A stretch of 64,000 bases of DNA from Cunninghamia lanceolata (GCA_027924645.1 BSBN01000495.1:744001-808000), one strand, 5' to 3'. Positions 46,312 to 58,340 are shown, numbered from the stretch's first letter. Numbers and translations: made by a program. The notes: a model not told the origin generated them from the sequence alone.

Positions 46312-46345
46312 CCAGAAAGTGTAACCCATTATTGTGGCAGCACCC
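46312..46345 (-). repeat. Right terminal inverted repeat of 40 kb element
   Basis: Reverse complement starts GGGTGCTGCCACAATAATG and matches 6033-6066 at 30 of 34 positions. The following ACAA (46346-46349) duplicates the bases left of the element. Confidence 0.8.
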
Positions 46346-47738
46346 ACAAGCAAAGGAACAAGATTGGAACAATGTTTTTGGACTAGAGAAGAAGACTTAG
46401 CCATTTTTGCTAAGTGTTGGTAGTATACTGAAGCAGTGACAAGGAGACAGTGTTTGAGTTGGTATTGATCCACAGTAGAAGACCATATCATGCGGTTCAG
46501 GTATGTTGTTCACAGTTCTCAAATGATCATTTGTCCAAGATTTTAGTTCTTGATGAGTATCAGAAGCCTATATTCAAAAAGTCCAAGTCAAGTAGTGCAG
46601 AGAACAGAGGAAATCAAAACATGAACACTCAACTGAATTGGTCCGCATTTCTCCACTATTGCATATCTTGTTATGTGGTTTTGAGGTGTTGTAAACAAAT
46701 GTATGAAGTATCTATATCTAGAGTTGCAAGTTCTGAGTTCCACTGGAGAGTCAGTTATGAATGTCTAAGTATCGCTACTTGGTATGGTGTAGTTTGACTA
46801 TGACAAAGCATGTGTTATTGTGGTCTGCATTCCACCGCAAAAGAATATTTTGCTTTGCGGTTCTAGAGGTATGATCTATGATATGTGGAGAGTCTTTGAT
46901 ATGGATTTGAGCAAGTCTTGTGGTCTGCAGTGGAAGATGCAGTCTGATAGTTGAACTAAACGAGTGATAGTCTGTGGTTAAGGCTGACATGACAGTATAA
47001 TGTGTGTGCAGTAAGTTTTGTTGTTTGGAATCTTATTCTAAGTGATTATATGGATGGAGCCAACATATGTGAACAAGATTCAAGTGTTGTTTTGATCTGA
47101 TGTGTATTTTGGGTAAATGATTTTGGCCGACAAGTTATGGCTACATGCTACATCTTAGTATGCCGACCTAATGTGTAAATTCAATGTTTGGTTAGTGTGA
47201 AGTGTGCAAATGTAAGAATTTGTGCATGCAACAAGTGAAGTTGAATGAGGTTTTGAGGGTGACAAAAGAAGAAGAAGAGAGATCTTGTTCACATGTAGAA
47301 GTAGAGCAGTAAAACATAGTAGCCATAAATGAAGTGTTTTGAATTAGTATTTTAGTGCTTCATTGGAGCTGCAATCATGCATATATACATGCAATCAGAG
47401 CAGTTCATTTTGGTAGTGAGCCATTTCCTTTCTTCTTTCTTTCTCTAGGCAGTGAACCTTCTTGCAGTGACCACTTCTTTTGGGCAATGAGCCTCTATTG
47501 TAATTTTGTATTGTTCCTACATAGTATATTGTGAGCTAACACTCATCGTGGTTTTTCCTAGTTTTGGGTTTTCCACGTAAAAATCCTGGTGTTCATGTGT
47601 GATGGATTATGGTTGTTTCTTCTATGTTTAATTTGCTTTATTATTTGTGGTAAATGGATTACTAGTTTAATAAGTAAGAAGTTTAATAGAGTACTGATTC
47701 ACTCCCCCCCCCCCTCTCAGTATTTTGGGTGTTCAACA
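46346..47738 (+). repeat. Copia-B 5' LTR, second part
   Basis: Continues the LTR from ACAAGCAAAGGAACAAG and is collinear with the 3' LTR from about 53134. Ends GTGTTCAACA. It carries the GTGGTTTTTCC ... GGGTTTTCCACG motif near 47550-47580. The open frames here are chance. Confidence 0.88.
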
Positions 47739-47740
47739 AT

Positions 47741-47753
47741 TGGTATCAAAGCC
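47741..47753 (+). promoter_or_regulatory. Copia-B primer binding site
   Basis: TGGTATCAAAGCC two bases after the 5' LTR; one base off the common TGGTATCAGAGCC complementary to initiator tRNA-Met. Confidence 0.85.
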
Positions 47754-47806
47754 TGGTTCCTCGGAAGAAGTCTAACAGCTTGAGGAAGATCTTGGAGACT
47801 GAACAC

Positions 47807-49030
47807 ATGGTAGGTAAAAAATGTCCTACTTCTCCTAAAGAAATTGATGCATATGAAATTGAAGAAGATTGCACACTTGTCAATGAAGAAGAACTCAAGC
47901 TTGCACTTGCAGATCATGAGAAGGTTGAAATAGAAAACATGGATTTGAAAAATAATGTCAAGGAAGCAGATGAGTGCATCAAAAAATTGAGGGAGAAAGT
48001 CAATAAGTTCAAAGAAAAATATAAGTAGGTTAGTGAACAATTGATATCTGCAAATGACACCTTGAACAATCTAAAAGTGGAAGTTGTAAAAAGAGCAAAA
48101 GTAGAAGACTTAAATCTATTGGTGAAAAGTAAAACTAAAGACTACACAAAGCTTGAACAAGAAGTTGTGGATCTGAAAGCTGATCTGAAACATGCATGGA
48201 TTCATGAAGATAAATTCAGAATGAGTGTTGCCCAACTTGATAGAATACTTGCTAGTCAGAAGAGTCCTGATGATAAAGAATGCTTGGGATTTGAGAAAGG
48301 TGAAAATTCCAAAACTGATCAAGAAAAGAATGCTAAGATCAAAAAGGACAAAGGAAAATAGATTTAGAATCAAAGGAATAGACCTAGTAGACCACCGGTC
48401 AAGCAATCAAATGCTCAAAGGTACCCTTCTTTCAATGGTTATTGTAATACATGCAATTAGTTTGGTCATAAGGCTACTCAATGTAGGAGCGAAGTGAATA
48501 AAAATATTCCATCATTCTCTGGTCAGTGTTTCACTTGCAATAAAGTAGGTCACAAGGTTAATGATTGTAGAAGTTAGATAATGAATGGTTATAACCATAG
48601 AAGGAATGCTCAGACCTTCAAAGGTAACTACTTCATATGTAAGAGGTTTGGTCATAAAGCTAGTTAATGCAGAAATCAGATAAGGAAAAACTATAACAAT
48701 GGAAGAAATGCTCAATCTTTCAATGGGAATTGCTTTGGATGCAATAGATTTGGACACAAGACTAACCAATGCAAATCAAGGATGAATGAAAGAAACAATG
48801 GACAGAGAAATGTTGTATGCTTCAATTGCAATAGGTCTAGACACATTGCAAGATTCTGCAGAAGCAAAAATATAAAGAAGGCTAATTAGGCAGAAATAAA
48901 GAAACTAATACAAAAGGAAGATCTAGCAGAGATCAAGAAGAAGATGAATCAAATTTGGGTTAAGAAGGAAGTGTAGGAAGTCAAGGATGAGTCTGCACTA
49001 GACTCTGGTGCTAGTAATTCCTCTAGGAAG
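47807..49030 (+). pseudogene. Copia-B gag with five zinc knuckles and protease stub
   Basis: From ATG 47807 the frame runs with TAG/TAA interruptions (first at 48026). It has a long Lys/Glu coiled coil, then LDRILASQKSPDDKECLGF, matching the L..ILASQ(R/K)SP..K.GLGF motif of plant Copia gag. Five CCHC-type knuckles follow at about 48443-48484, 48527-48568, 48620-48670, 48727-48772 and 48817-48863. The third has Tyr for its first Cys, and the fifth has Arg for the Gly. A protease active-site phrase LDSGASNSS (Asp at 49001) ends the recognisable part. The normal N-terminal gag domain seems missing. Frame decay suggests it is not translated. Confidence 0.8.
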
Positions 49031-49429
49031 TAAATCGACAGCTCTGGCTCAGGGGGACCTTAATGTAAAATCCTACTCCCCTAGCCAGAAATGTGGTGCT
49101 GATATCCAACACAAAGACATGAGTTACAAGACTGAATGATAAATCTTATGAAGAAGATTCTGGCAGAAAAAAAATTAATGCGGTAAATTACAGAGCAAGG
49201 ATTTGACAGCTTTTTGAGATAAGCATTTATGACAATTGAATATTAATGAAATGAGGATATAAGGTATTCATTTGAAAGAAAAATCACTTTGCATTCAAAT
49301 TCACAAGAGACTAAAGAGATCTGACAAGTGAGCTAAAGAAAATCCAAGTGTTCAACAACTAGTGTGAAGAAACCCTAACTAGAAATAAAAGGTATTTACA
49401 GCTATCTCTTGTGAAAATTTTCCTATGTT

Positions 49430-52400
49430 GTGTTTGTAAAAATAGCTACCCCTCAAGTAGTTAAGATAACACAGAGGCCCCATCCTAAATTCAAGAAACA
49501 TCCATTCAAATCATTAATGACTGATCTGAAAGGTGCATTTTCTGAGGTTCCACACGGTGTTATGCATACAGAATATGTTAGGGCATACATACATGCAAAT
49601 CTAGAGGAATATGATCACATGAAATTAGGGAAATTGTACTTGGATGAGCTGACTATTGTTAATATTATATTGAAAGAAGAATACAATGTTCTGCATGAAA
49701 AGAACTTGGATACCTGGTTAGATTTTCCAGTATTCTCAACTGATGCATGGGTTAGATATGTTCTTAGAAGAATTCATGATGAATTCTTTTGGCTTGTTGA
49801 GCCCCACATGATAACAAAAGAGGCTATCAAAGAAGTAACTGGCATGACCTCTACCAGAAAGGTTCCAACCCAAAAAAACATGAAGAACAATACTATAATG
49901 TATTTAACTAGTGCAAAATTTGATAAGAGGGCATTAACTGTGAATGACATTGTGGATCCGATAGTTAGATTTGCATTGATGGTTATTGGGTACAAGGTCT
50001 ATTTCTCCAATAGGGAGAATTCAGTGTTTGTAACATCCATATACATAGCATATGATATGGTCAAGAATTACATAGCCTATGACCTATGTGAATTGCTCCG
50101 GGAACAATTATTAGAGAACCTAAAAAGAATAAAGGAAACAAATATCCCTTTAAGTATGAACTTTGATTATTTGTCTATTCTTTTATTTTCTGAGAGAGTT
50201 ACCTGGTATGGAGAATATAGATTGGCTTGATCATGTACTTGTAGCTGCTCAAATCAGAAATCATTTTCATAGTTTGGGAAATGCTGACAAAGAAAATGTA
50301 GCTTTGTGGGGTTATTTCAAGAACTTCAAAAAGAAAATGCAGACCAGGGCTAGGATCCCTGAAATAGTTGTGAAGAAGTATGAAAAGGATATTGTGTTCA
50401 TGGTCGATAAGGACAAATGCCTCCTGGAGGCTATAGAAACTAGAATTGTATAAGTCCTAGCTATGGGATATGAAGTTTTAGAGGAAGTGTTAACTAGTTT
50501 GGCAAATCTTATATTGAGCAAACCAAAAGACCCCAAGGAGGAAATGTTTGGTACATGTGAGGAACTATCTCTCAAAGTTCATCTGGAGAAAACACAACTG
50601 GAGACCCAAAGAAAGGTCAAGAAGTATGTAGAGGAATTTACCAAGAGCCATGGGTTCACATATGAAGAAATAAGTAAAGCAAGAGCAAAGATAGAGGCAT
50701 CAAAGGCTGCAAGTGCTCCGGAAGGGCAAACATCAAAATCTCTAGAGAAGAAGGAAGAGGAGAAAATTGAAAAGAAGAAGCCTGCATCTAGCCCTACAAG
50801 AAGAAGAAGAGCCTCCACCTCTATAGCTGCTTCAAAGAGTTTCAGACCCTCTGTTGAAGAAACAAAGGCTGCAAGTGCTGAGAAAGAGACATCTGAGAAA
50901 AAGGATGAGAAAGAAAAGACTAAGCCTGAAAAACAAGTACCAATAAAGAAAACTGCATAGAAGAAGAAAAGAAAGAAAAGAAAGGCAACACAAAGAGTGT
51001 ATGTGAGCTTGGGTGAAGGAGAAGAAGAAGAGGAAACAAAGACATATGAGGAGATTGAAGAAAAATGGGCAAGAACAGAGGAAATCACCCTTGGTAAGAA
51101 GAAGAAGCCCTTAGGAAAGACCAAGAAGGAGAAGGAAGATGAGAAGATTGAAAGTGAAGTAATGCTTTCCTTGGAAACTTTAGTTAGTGCATTTGCGCAG
51201 CATGGAAATTTGAAACCCATAGCTAAAATGTATGATGAAAGATTTGATGCAGACAAGGTAATTATTGAAAAGGCAGTTGTCAGATATTTGGACATGTTTA
51301 GCAAGGCTTTAATTGAAATCTTAGATCAATTACTAGATAGCCTAGCCAGCATCATGATAGCAAGGAATGAAGTGGCTATGGCCAAAGATGTTGAAATAAG
51401 AGAGTATGTCCTATTGAGTCTTTATCCAGACATAACAAATGAATAAAGAGCCAAAGTAACAAAGATACTCAATGATAAATTTAGAGCAAAAAGAAGAGTT
51501 AATACACTTATGGTCGGTGACACAGAAGCACTGGTAAAAGAAACAAAGGAGATAACCCTAAGTGTATTGCATAAATTGCAAATAACAACTATTGCAGACA
51601 CTGATGAGGGAGAGCAAGTTAACAATGTTGACACTTCTAATGCTTCTTTGGAAGTAAATGTTGAGCAGAGCATGGACCAAGGCACAATCACTACTCCAGA
51701 GAGTTTAGGAAAGGTTGAAGAAATAAAAGAAACTGAAGAAGAGAAGAACTCTGAAGAAGAAAGGGTAGTCCCTGAACAAAATATCTCTGAGGAACAAGAA
51801 GAGTGGAGAGAAGAAGAAAATGAACAAATGATGGACATTCTTGTTTCGAAACTTGAAGGAAATGGACAAGAAAACATTCAAGATCCCCCTCCGGAGAGTA
51901 AAGACACTGAAATGTCTCAAGAAGAAATAAAAAGAGACATTGCTGACTCATTAAGGGTTTTTTTGTTAAAACAGAAGGAAGCACAAATAGCAGACACAAT
52001 TGAACTACTACAAGGTCAAATAAACTTTGTAACCATGTCTCCTCTGCAGAAATTGAAGTTGGGTACAATGTTCCAAGCAACTGCCCAAGAAGAAATAATA
52101 AAGTCTCACATGGAAGATAGTGAGCTACTTGGTGAAGCAATAAATTTTTTTGAGAAGATCATGCCCAGAGTTCAAAGAGATAGAACACTCTCTCCTGCAA
52201 CACAAATGAAAAGGCTTATGGAGTCCATGAATTCCCATTTTGAATCTTTTGAGCAAGCTGCTGATAAAAAGGTAAGAGCTGAAATAGACAGTAAAAGATT
52301 AGCTGAGCTAAAAGATAAAGCTTCTCAAGACAAAATTTTGTTAGATAAAAGTGTAGAATATGTATAGTTATCCCTTAAAGAAGCAAGTGAACTATATCAA

Positions 52401-52790
52401 TTTTGTCTTACTTGGCCGGACAAGACTAAGGAGATAAATGATAAGATAGATAGATGGGAAGATGCTATTGGCAATCAAAGTGCACAAGTTGAAACCATTC
52501 ATTCTAATATACATAAGTTGTAGACCCAGAGGTATGTCATAAATCATAGAATTATTTAGCTCTGGGACGTAGCAAGTTTCAAAATTGCATCCCTAACCAA
52601 GTTAATAGCCACGATAGACAAGACAAGGTAAATCACTGAAGCCCCTGATACAGTGAAGAAAGCAGAAGATTTGGTGTTCCAATTTATTGGGCATATTCTA
52701 ATTTTGAGCAATGTTAAGACCAGTTGGGATGAATATTTGGTGCAACTGAAAATAATCTACAAAGATGTTCTCCTAGAACAACAGTAAGCA
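49430..52790 (+). pseudogene. Copia-B long unknown ORF in place of pol
   Basis: About 1,100 codons in collinear pieces: 49430-50230, a frameshift near 50200, then one frame with stops at 50454, 50961, 51447, 52365 and beyond. Part 1 is globular (AWVRYVLRRIHDEFFWLVEP, then KEAIKEVTGMTS, then LTVNDIVDPIVRFALMVIG). Its flow resembles the 'putative plant transposon protein' type of domain, tentatively. Part 2 is highly charged Lys/Glu-rich with Ser/Pro runs. Part 3 is helical or coiled coil. No integrase, RT or RNase H motif is present. The TAG stops at 50961 and 52365 could be CAG-to-TAG. It sits between gag and the polypurine tract, so it was carried by the element. The start codon is unclear. 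Function unknown. Confidence 0.6.
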
Positions 52791-53026
52791 TTTTTTATAT
52801 CACTTGTATATATGTGGTAAAGTAGAAAAATAGTTTCAAATTTTTGGCAACTTGTTTATATCTTTTTATCATACACCTTTGCCATTGATGTCAAAGGGGG
52901 AGAAGAAATGAAGCATGTGAAATTTTTTTGAAAAAAAATAATAAAGCATGAAGATAGGGGGAGCAATGTATAAAGAGAAAGGGGGAATTGTAATAGTTTT
53001 TCACATCAAGTGTTGCCATCAATGCC

Positions 53027-53038
53027 AAAGGAGGAGAT
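53027..53038 (+). promoter_or_regulatory. Copia-B polypurine tract
   Basis: AAAGGAGGAGAT directly before the 3' LTR. Three further G-rich purine tracts precede it (about 52893, 52957 and 52978), the same layout as in Copia-A. Confidence 0.8.
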
Positions 53039-54563
53039 TGTTGGCAACTTGGCAAGCATCACTAAGAAAGAGAAACTGTTGGTATGATAGTGAATAATTG
53101 TGCATGATATTTGAATATGTTGTCATTGATGGAAACAAGCAAAGGAACAAGATTGGAACATTATTTTTGGTCTGGAGAAGAAGATTTAGCCATTTTGGCT
53201 AAGTGTTAGCAGTATACTGAAGTAATGACAAGGAGACAATGTTTGAGCTGGTATTGGTCTGTAGTAGAAGATCATATCATGTGGTCCAGGTATGTTGTTC
53301 ATAGTTCTCAAATGATCATTTGTCCAAGATTTTAATTCTTGATGAGTACCAGAAGCCTATCTTCAGAAAGTCTAAGTTTGGCAGTGCAGAGAATAGAGGA
53401 AATCATAACAGAACACTCAACTGAATTGGTCCACATTTCTCTGCTGTTGCATATCTTGTTATGCAGTTTTGAGTTATTGTAAATACATGTATGAAGTATC
53501 TATATCTAGAGTTGCAAGTTCTAAGTTCCACCGGAGAGTCAGTTATGAATGTCTAAGTATCACTACTTGGTATGGTTTAGTTTGACTGTGACAGAGCATG
53601 TGTTATTGTGGTCCGCAATCCACTGCAAAAGAATATTTTGTTTTTCAATTCTAGAGGTATGATCTATGATATGCGAAGAGTCTCTAATATGGATTTGAGC
53701 AAGTCTTGCGGTCTGTAGTGGAAGATGCAGTCTGATAGTTGAATTGAACAGTGATAGTCTATGGTTAAGGCCGACATGACAATATAATGTATGTGCGGTA
53801 AGTTTTGTTGTTTGGAATATTATTCTAAGTGATTATATGGATGGAGCCAACATATGTGAACATGATTCAAGTGTTGTTTTTATCCTCTGTGTATTTTGGG
53901 TAAATGATTTTGGCCAACAAGTTATGGCTACATGCTACATCTTAGTATGCCAACCTAATGTGTAAATGTCAAATGTTGTGGATATATATATGTGACTAAA
54001 TTTGATGTTTGGTGAGTGTGAAGTGTGAAAATGTACGAGTGTGTGCGTACGACAAGTGAAGTTTAATGAGTTTTTGAGGGTGACAAAAGCATAAGAAGAG
54101 AGATCTTGTTCACATGTAGAAGTAGAGCAATAAAATAGAGCAGTCAAAAATGAAGAGTTTTGAATTAGTATTTCAGTGCTTCATTGGAGCTGCAATTATA
54201 CATATTTAGATGCAATCAGAGTAGTTCATTTTGGCAATGAGCCATTTCCTTTCTTCTTTCTTTCTCTAAGCAGTGAGCCTTCTTGCAGTGAGCACTTATT
54301 TTGGGCAATGAGCCCTAAGGCAGTGAGCCTCTATTGTAATTCAGTATTGTTACTACATAATATATTGTGAGCTAACACTCACCGTGGTTTTTCCCAGTTT
54401 TGGGTTTTCCATGTAAAAATCCTAGTGTTGATGTGTGATGGATTATGGTTGTTTATTCTATGTTTAATTTGCTTTGTTATTTGTGGTAAATGGATTACTA
54501 GTTTAATAAGTAAGAAGTTTAATAGAGTACTGATTCACCCCCCGGTACTTTGGGTGTTAAATA
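53039..54563 (+). repeat. Copia-B 3' LTR (1525 bp)
   Basis: Begins TGTTGGCAACTTGGC; its end reads TGTTAAATA where the 5' LTR reads TGTTCAACA, so the final CA has become TA. It keeps the unsplit site GGAAACAAGCAAAGG (53131-53145), the natural empty-site control for the 40 kb insertion. Confidence 0.9.
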
Positions 54564-54568
54564 GGAGA
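54564..54568. repeat. Target site duplication, right of Copia-B
   Basis: GGAGA, identical to 5928-5932. Confidence 0.8.
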
Positions 54569-57500
54569 TCGTTCTTTTACTATGCAATGACTAGAAGCTT
54601 GTACAACACTTTAAATAGTCATGCCTAGGTTCTTTTGGTTTGTATTCTATTATTAGAGTTGCATAATGGTTTTAAATATTTGCATAATACTTCAAAAGCT
54701 CATAGGTGTGCCCTATTTTTGGCTACACCATTGATTTTATGGAGGATGCCTTTTTAGGAAGGCACACCCTCTGGAAAAGATCATATATTACTTATAGAGT
54801 TATATATTATTCTATGTGAGTCGTGCATTCTTTTAGAGCTTCTTTTGTCACCATGGAGTTGTGCCATTAGTTTTGATGGCTATGGGATGTTCTAATTTTA
54901 ACCTTTGTACGTGCTTACATAATAGTTGGAAGTGTTATGCCTCTATTATAATGTTTCTCATGAAATCTAGAGAGTCCTTTGTGTGTAGAATTAGCTAAAG
55001 TGTGAAGTATCATGCAACATTTAGAAGTGGTTGCATTAGATTTGGAGCAACTTGGGCTAAAGATTTATAGTCCATATTTCTTTCTAGTCCATAATGGCTA
55101 GGCATCACTTCTATAACTTGTGTTGCATTTAAAATTACCTATGCACCACTATAATGGCTTGTGTAATGTTGAGCTTAATGTAGATGTTGTGTTCCCAAAT
55201 ATTACTGCTTCATAATGGGTAAAATTTCAAAATTAGAGTGTATGAATACAACACTACAATTCTGGTGACTTGTGAGGAAGTTTGCTTACACATGTTGAAC
55301 CCTAGAGATCAGTTTCCTTGACTACATTAGTCATCAAAGTCAACATGAAGAACTTCAGAGAGAAAAATTGAGTATATAATTCAATATTTTGCAGATAACA
55401 ATGAAGTTAACTAGCAAGAGCTTCTTGATACAACTCTAAATACAAAACTACTATAATCACACTTATGCTCTAAAACCTAATTGATACAACTCAATATGTA
55501 GCATGAAACTAACCAAAAATTTGTCATGCACAACTTGCAGAAGTTGAAAACAAAACTCCGCAATGACCATTGACACCCTATAAATTACCCTCAATTAGCA
55601 AAACACCGATCTTTGCACCAAACATTTGATCAACAACTGCAACTGTGCTTATTGAAAACAACTGAAATTGAAAAGTAATGTTGAAAACCACAACTTATTT
55701 CTTGACAACTGAAATTAAACTATATACAAACTTAAAAACATGGGATCATGCCCATTTATGGGAACTACAAAATAACTTCCTTGCCTAATGATTTTTCTCC
55801 ACACAATCAATTTTGAGATGATGAGAGACTAGGTAAATTGCATAAAGAAATATTAAAAAACTTATACCTCTTCGCCCTTCGATGTTCTAACATCTTCTCT
55901 CTTATCTTATGACATTGTTTGTGTTGATATGCATATTGATCTTCATTCGATGAAGGGCGGGAAGGGAACACCAAGCATTGGAGCATATGCTCTTTCTTGT
56001 ACTTAGATATTTTTGATAAATTGAAACCATTGGTCACCTCATTTTCATGTTTTCCTCATGCTTGTGACTTAAGAAAGTGCCAAGATTTGGCTTGAAATAA
56101 ATAGATCTACCCATGAGAGTCTTCAATCTGATTGGTACTCCTTGAAAATAGAACTTTATGTGATTACTACCCACATGCAACTCTTCATCACTATGAATGA
56201 CCTCTGAACTCTAGCCATAAGAAAGGCACCCCCATCTCAAATGAAGTCCAACATAGCTCTAAGAATGAGAGTATCAATTGTGCAAGAAATTATTCATTGC
56301 ATAGGCTATTGAATGGTGTGTAAACCTTGTAAATGCTCATGTAAGACTCTAAACTCCTACACAACCATAGCATATTGTGCAACCGTGAAGAAAATAGATC
56401 ATAAGTCCTCAAAACTCCATGGCACAAGTGACAAGAATAGAGAAATGGTAGCCAAAGGTTCTTAGAAGAGGAAAAACCCAAAGGAAATGCTACACAACCA
56501 TGTGAAAATAGTACAAATAATACAAATAGAGGTGCATCCATAAAATAGAGAGTGTAGCTTCTAGAAAGTACGTAATCAAATAGTATATCTAGCATAATCA
56601 TTCCAAGATTAGGCATGACCACAAAGAAAATGTATCACAATCATGATAACATTGAACAATAATACAATTCTCATCTCCTCCAAATGATGCACAAAGATAT
56701 AAAAGAAGACGCTTTCAACTCAAAAGGATGCACAACCTCTAATACAATGCATAAGCCATTAGAAAGGTCAATGAACCATTTTCAAAATGGTTGTACAAGC
56801 CATTTTCAGAGGTGTGGGAGCTCTTAACTTGGAGAAGGTCAAAATAATGGCATAGCCATTCCTAACTTATGCACAGTCCTTCCAAGATGATGCATAGCCT
56901 TTCTAGTTATTGTGCAGCTACAAAAGGATAATAACATGCACAAGCTTTCATTGATATTACATAGTAACCATTATGCAATCAAATAAGATGGATTTCCAAA
57001 CAAGAATGGGATGAATAACATTTCTAGAACATTGTGGAGGAAAGAAATGAGGTGTAGACCTCAAAAACCCAACACCAAGGAATATAAAATAACAACCGTA
57101 GATCCTCCTCTTCATCCAATAGAGGGTACATACTTCAAGAAGTTTTCCAAGGATGTCAGTAAGGAGGGGATTTGCCATTAGTTTACAAGATTTGGTTTTG
57201 TAGAGGAACCCACTCACCATCAAAATCTTTCTAAACCACACGATCTTTCTTATATCCAATGGTTGGTGGGAGATTTTAAAGTTACAGAAATACTTATTTT
57301 TAAAAGATGTGTCATTGGTTCCTTGTAAGTGATGTAGCTATGTGGGGCCTAGTGAAATAAATTCTGAGTTTATAAATTATTTCTCCTATTCTCATGAGTT
57401 TCACAAGATTCCATTAAAAAGAGAGGGGCAATAAAAGATAAAGTGGGGCCCATGAATTTCAAGATGAAAAGACATTTATTTTTAGAACACATGCGAAAAA

Positions 57501-58109
57501 AATAGTTCGTGAGGCAATAAAGTGAAATATTTATTAAACCATAAAGGAATTATTTATAGAAATTACATGAGAAGATACAAAAATATCATGAAAGTGAGAA
57601 AGATAAATGGTGAACTAGGAGTGGTGTTTTACATGCAACAAAATATGGAGATCTTTTTGGCATGTTGAAGAAGATTTTTCCTTCTCTTTCATTCTTCTAT
57701 ATATTGTAATGTTCATCAAACAAGGGGGGATTCTTTTATTGGTAAAGCTCTTCCATTTTGTACACTTGAGCCTTTCAAAGTGAGACTTTTTACACCACTC
57801 TACTCATCTATAACAATTGTGTGATTCTACAATTGGCCTTTCACATTTGTTTGTTAGTTTGTTTTTATGAATGAATGAAATGATCTTTATTTGTTTGTGA
57901 TTCATTTTTTTTTTTAAGTATATTTATTTCCACTTCTTACCTTGCATATGTAGCCTTAATTCATAAATATAGAATCGATCAACCTCCTACAAATTAATTA
58001 GCCGATAAGTTTATATGTGAGAGATTTTTCTCCTGCTAACTTGTGGGATGCAGACCATTTTTCTTTCCATCATTTGTTCATTATTGAATAGATATTTATA
58101 ATCACTCAA
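54569..58109. other. Host-side sequence right of Copia-B, no gene supported
   Basis: 54580-55220 is made of degenerate short repeats with phrases such as GTTGTGCAT, GGCTTGTG and GCATAATG. 56280-56960 holds similar phrases on the opposite strand (GCATAGCC, CACAAGCC, ATGCACAA). This suggests an old inverted or locally repeated sequence. Open frames at 55807-56037, 56290-56622 and 56957-57259 have no recognisable motifs. A T-rich run stands at 57907-57918. Confidence 0.4.
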
Positions 58110-58340
58110 AGGGTCCAAGCTCCGGCGCACATGGACGGGTCCCACTACAAATCCCACGCGGAATATTTAAACCGCTACAGTACTGACTGGCATAATTGAC
58201 ATTTCTATGGCACTGGTTCCCCACATAGCCTAGCACACTAGGGTCTAACAAAGCCTACACAATCAGTCAGTTTTTATTTATTCTTGATGTCTGCTCTGCA
58301 TTTTGGCACTCACATTCTTTACGGGTTATTTTCCATAGAG
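58110..58340 (+). promoter_or_regulatory. Possible promoter/5' leader region of the PPR gene
   Basis: A locally GC-richer stretch (CCGGCGCACATGGACGGGTC near 58123) with ATATTTAAACC at about 58163, a possible TATA-like element. It lies about 0.9 kb before the first PPR repeats in the same orientation. Weak evidence; position and composition only. Confidence 0.25.

Larger units (their letters stand above)
6033..46345. mobile_element. Candidate giant TIR DNA transposon (40.3 kb)
   Basis: The insertion splits the Copia-B 5' LTR. Its ends form 34 bp inverted repeats (30 of 34 positions identical) starting GGGT. The LTR bases ACAA are repeated on both sides, a 4 bp target duplication. The unsplit target GGAAACAAGCAAAGG is present in the 3' LTR at 53131-53145. 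It carries two convergent genes: A (unknown) on the plus strand and B (transposase-like) on the minus strand. Clusters of a GGATATCC-centred palindrome lie near both ends and before both genes. Two nested Gypsy elements account for 19.2 kb, leaving about 21 kb of original length. A GGG-starting terminus, a 4 bp duplication and the gene B motifs are reminiscent of the Sola superfamily, but this assignment is tentative. Both genes are broken, so this copy cannot move by itself. Confidence 0.75.
5933..54563 (+). mobile_element. Copia-B: Copia-like LTR retrotransposon, split by a 40 kb insertion
   Basis: The element has a 5' LTR in two parts (5933-6032 and 46346-47738), a tRNA-Met-type primer binding site, gag with zinc knuckles, a protease motif, a long unknown ORF, a polypurine tract and a 3' LTR (53039-54563). 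It is flanked by GGAGA duplications. Without the 40 kb insert it would be about 8.3 kb. No integrase, RT or RNase H was found in the internal region, so it is classed as non-autonomous. The Copia assignment rests on the primer site, the gag motif, the LTR-end motif and the protease motif, not on pol. By eye the two LTRs are roughly 90% alike over a 265 bp sample, older than the Gypsy elements nested in the insert. Confidence 0.85.

Noticed and set aside
6033..46345. Large inversion as explanation for the inverted 26 bp match near 6045 and 46325
   Set aside because: The LTR pieces outside both junctions are in the same orientation and join cleanly to match the 3' LTR. This fits an insertion with terminal inverted repeats, not an inversion.
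46450..47583. Small ORFs in the Copia-B LTR
   Set aside because: LTR sequence; the frames are not kept in the 3' LTR copy.
49430..52790. Host gene for a charged nuclear protein
   Set aside because: It lies between gag and the polypurine tract of Copia-B, inside matching LTRs and duplications, so it travelled with the element.
55807..57259. Minus-strand ORFs of 70-110 codons
   Set aside because: No motifs and typical of chance length in AT-rich DNA; the surrounding sequence is made of degenerate short repeats.
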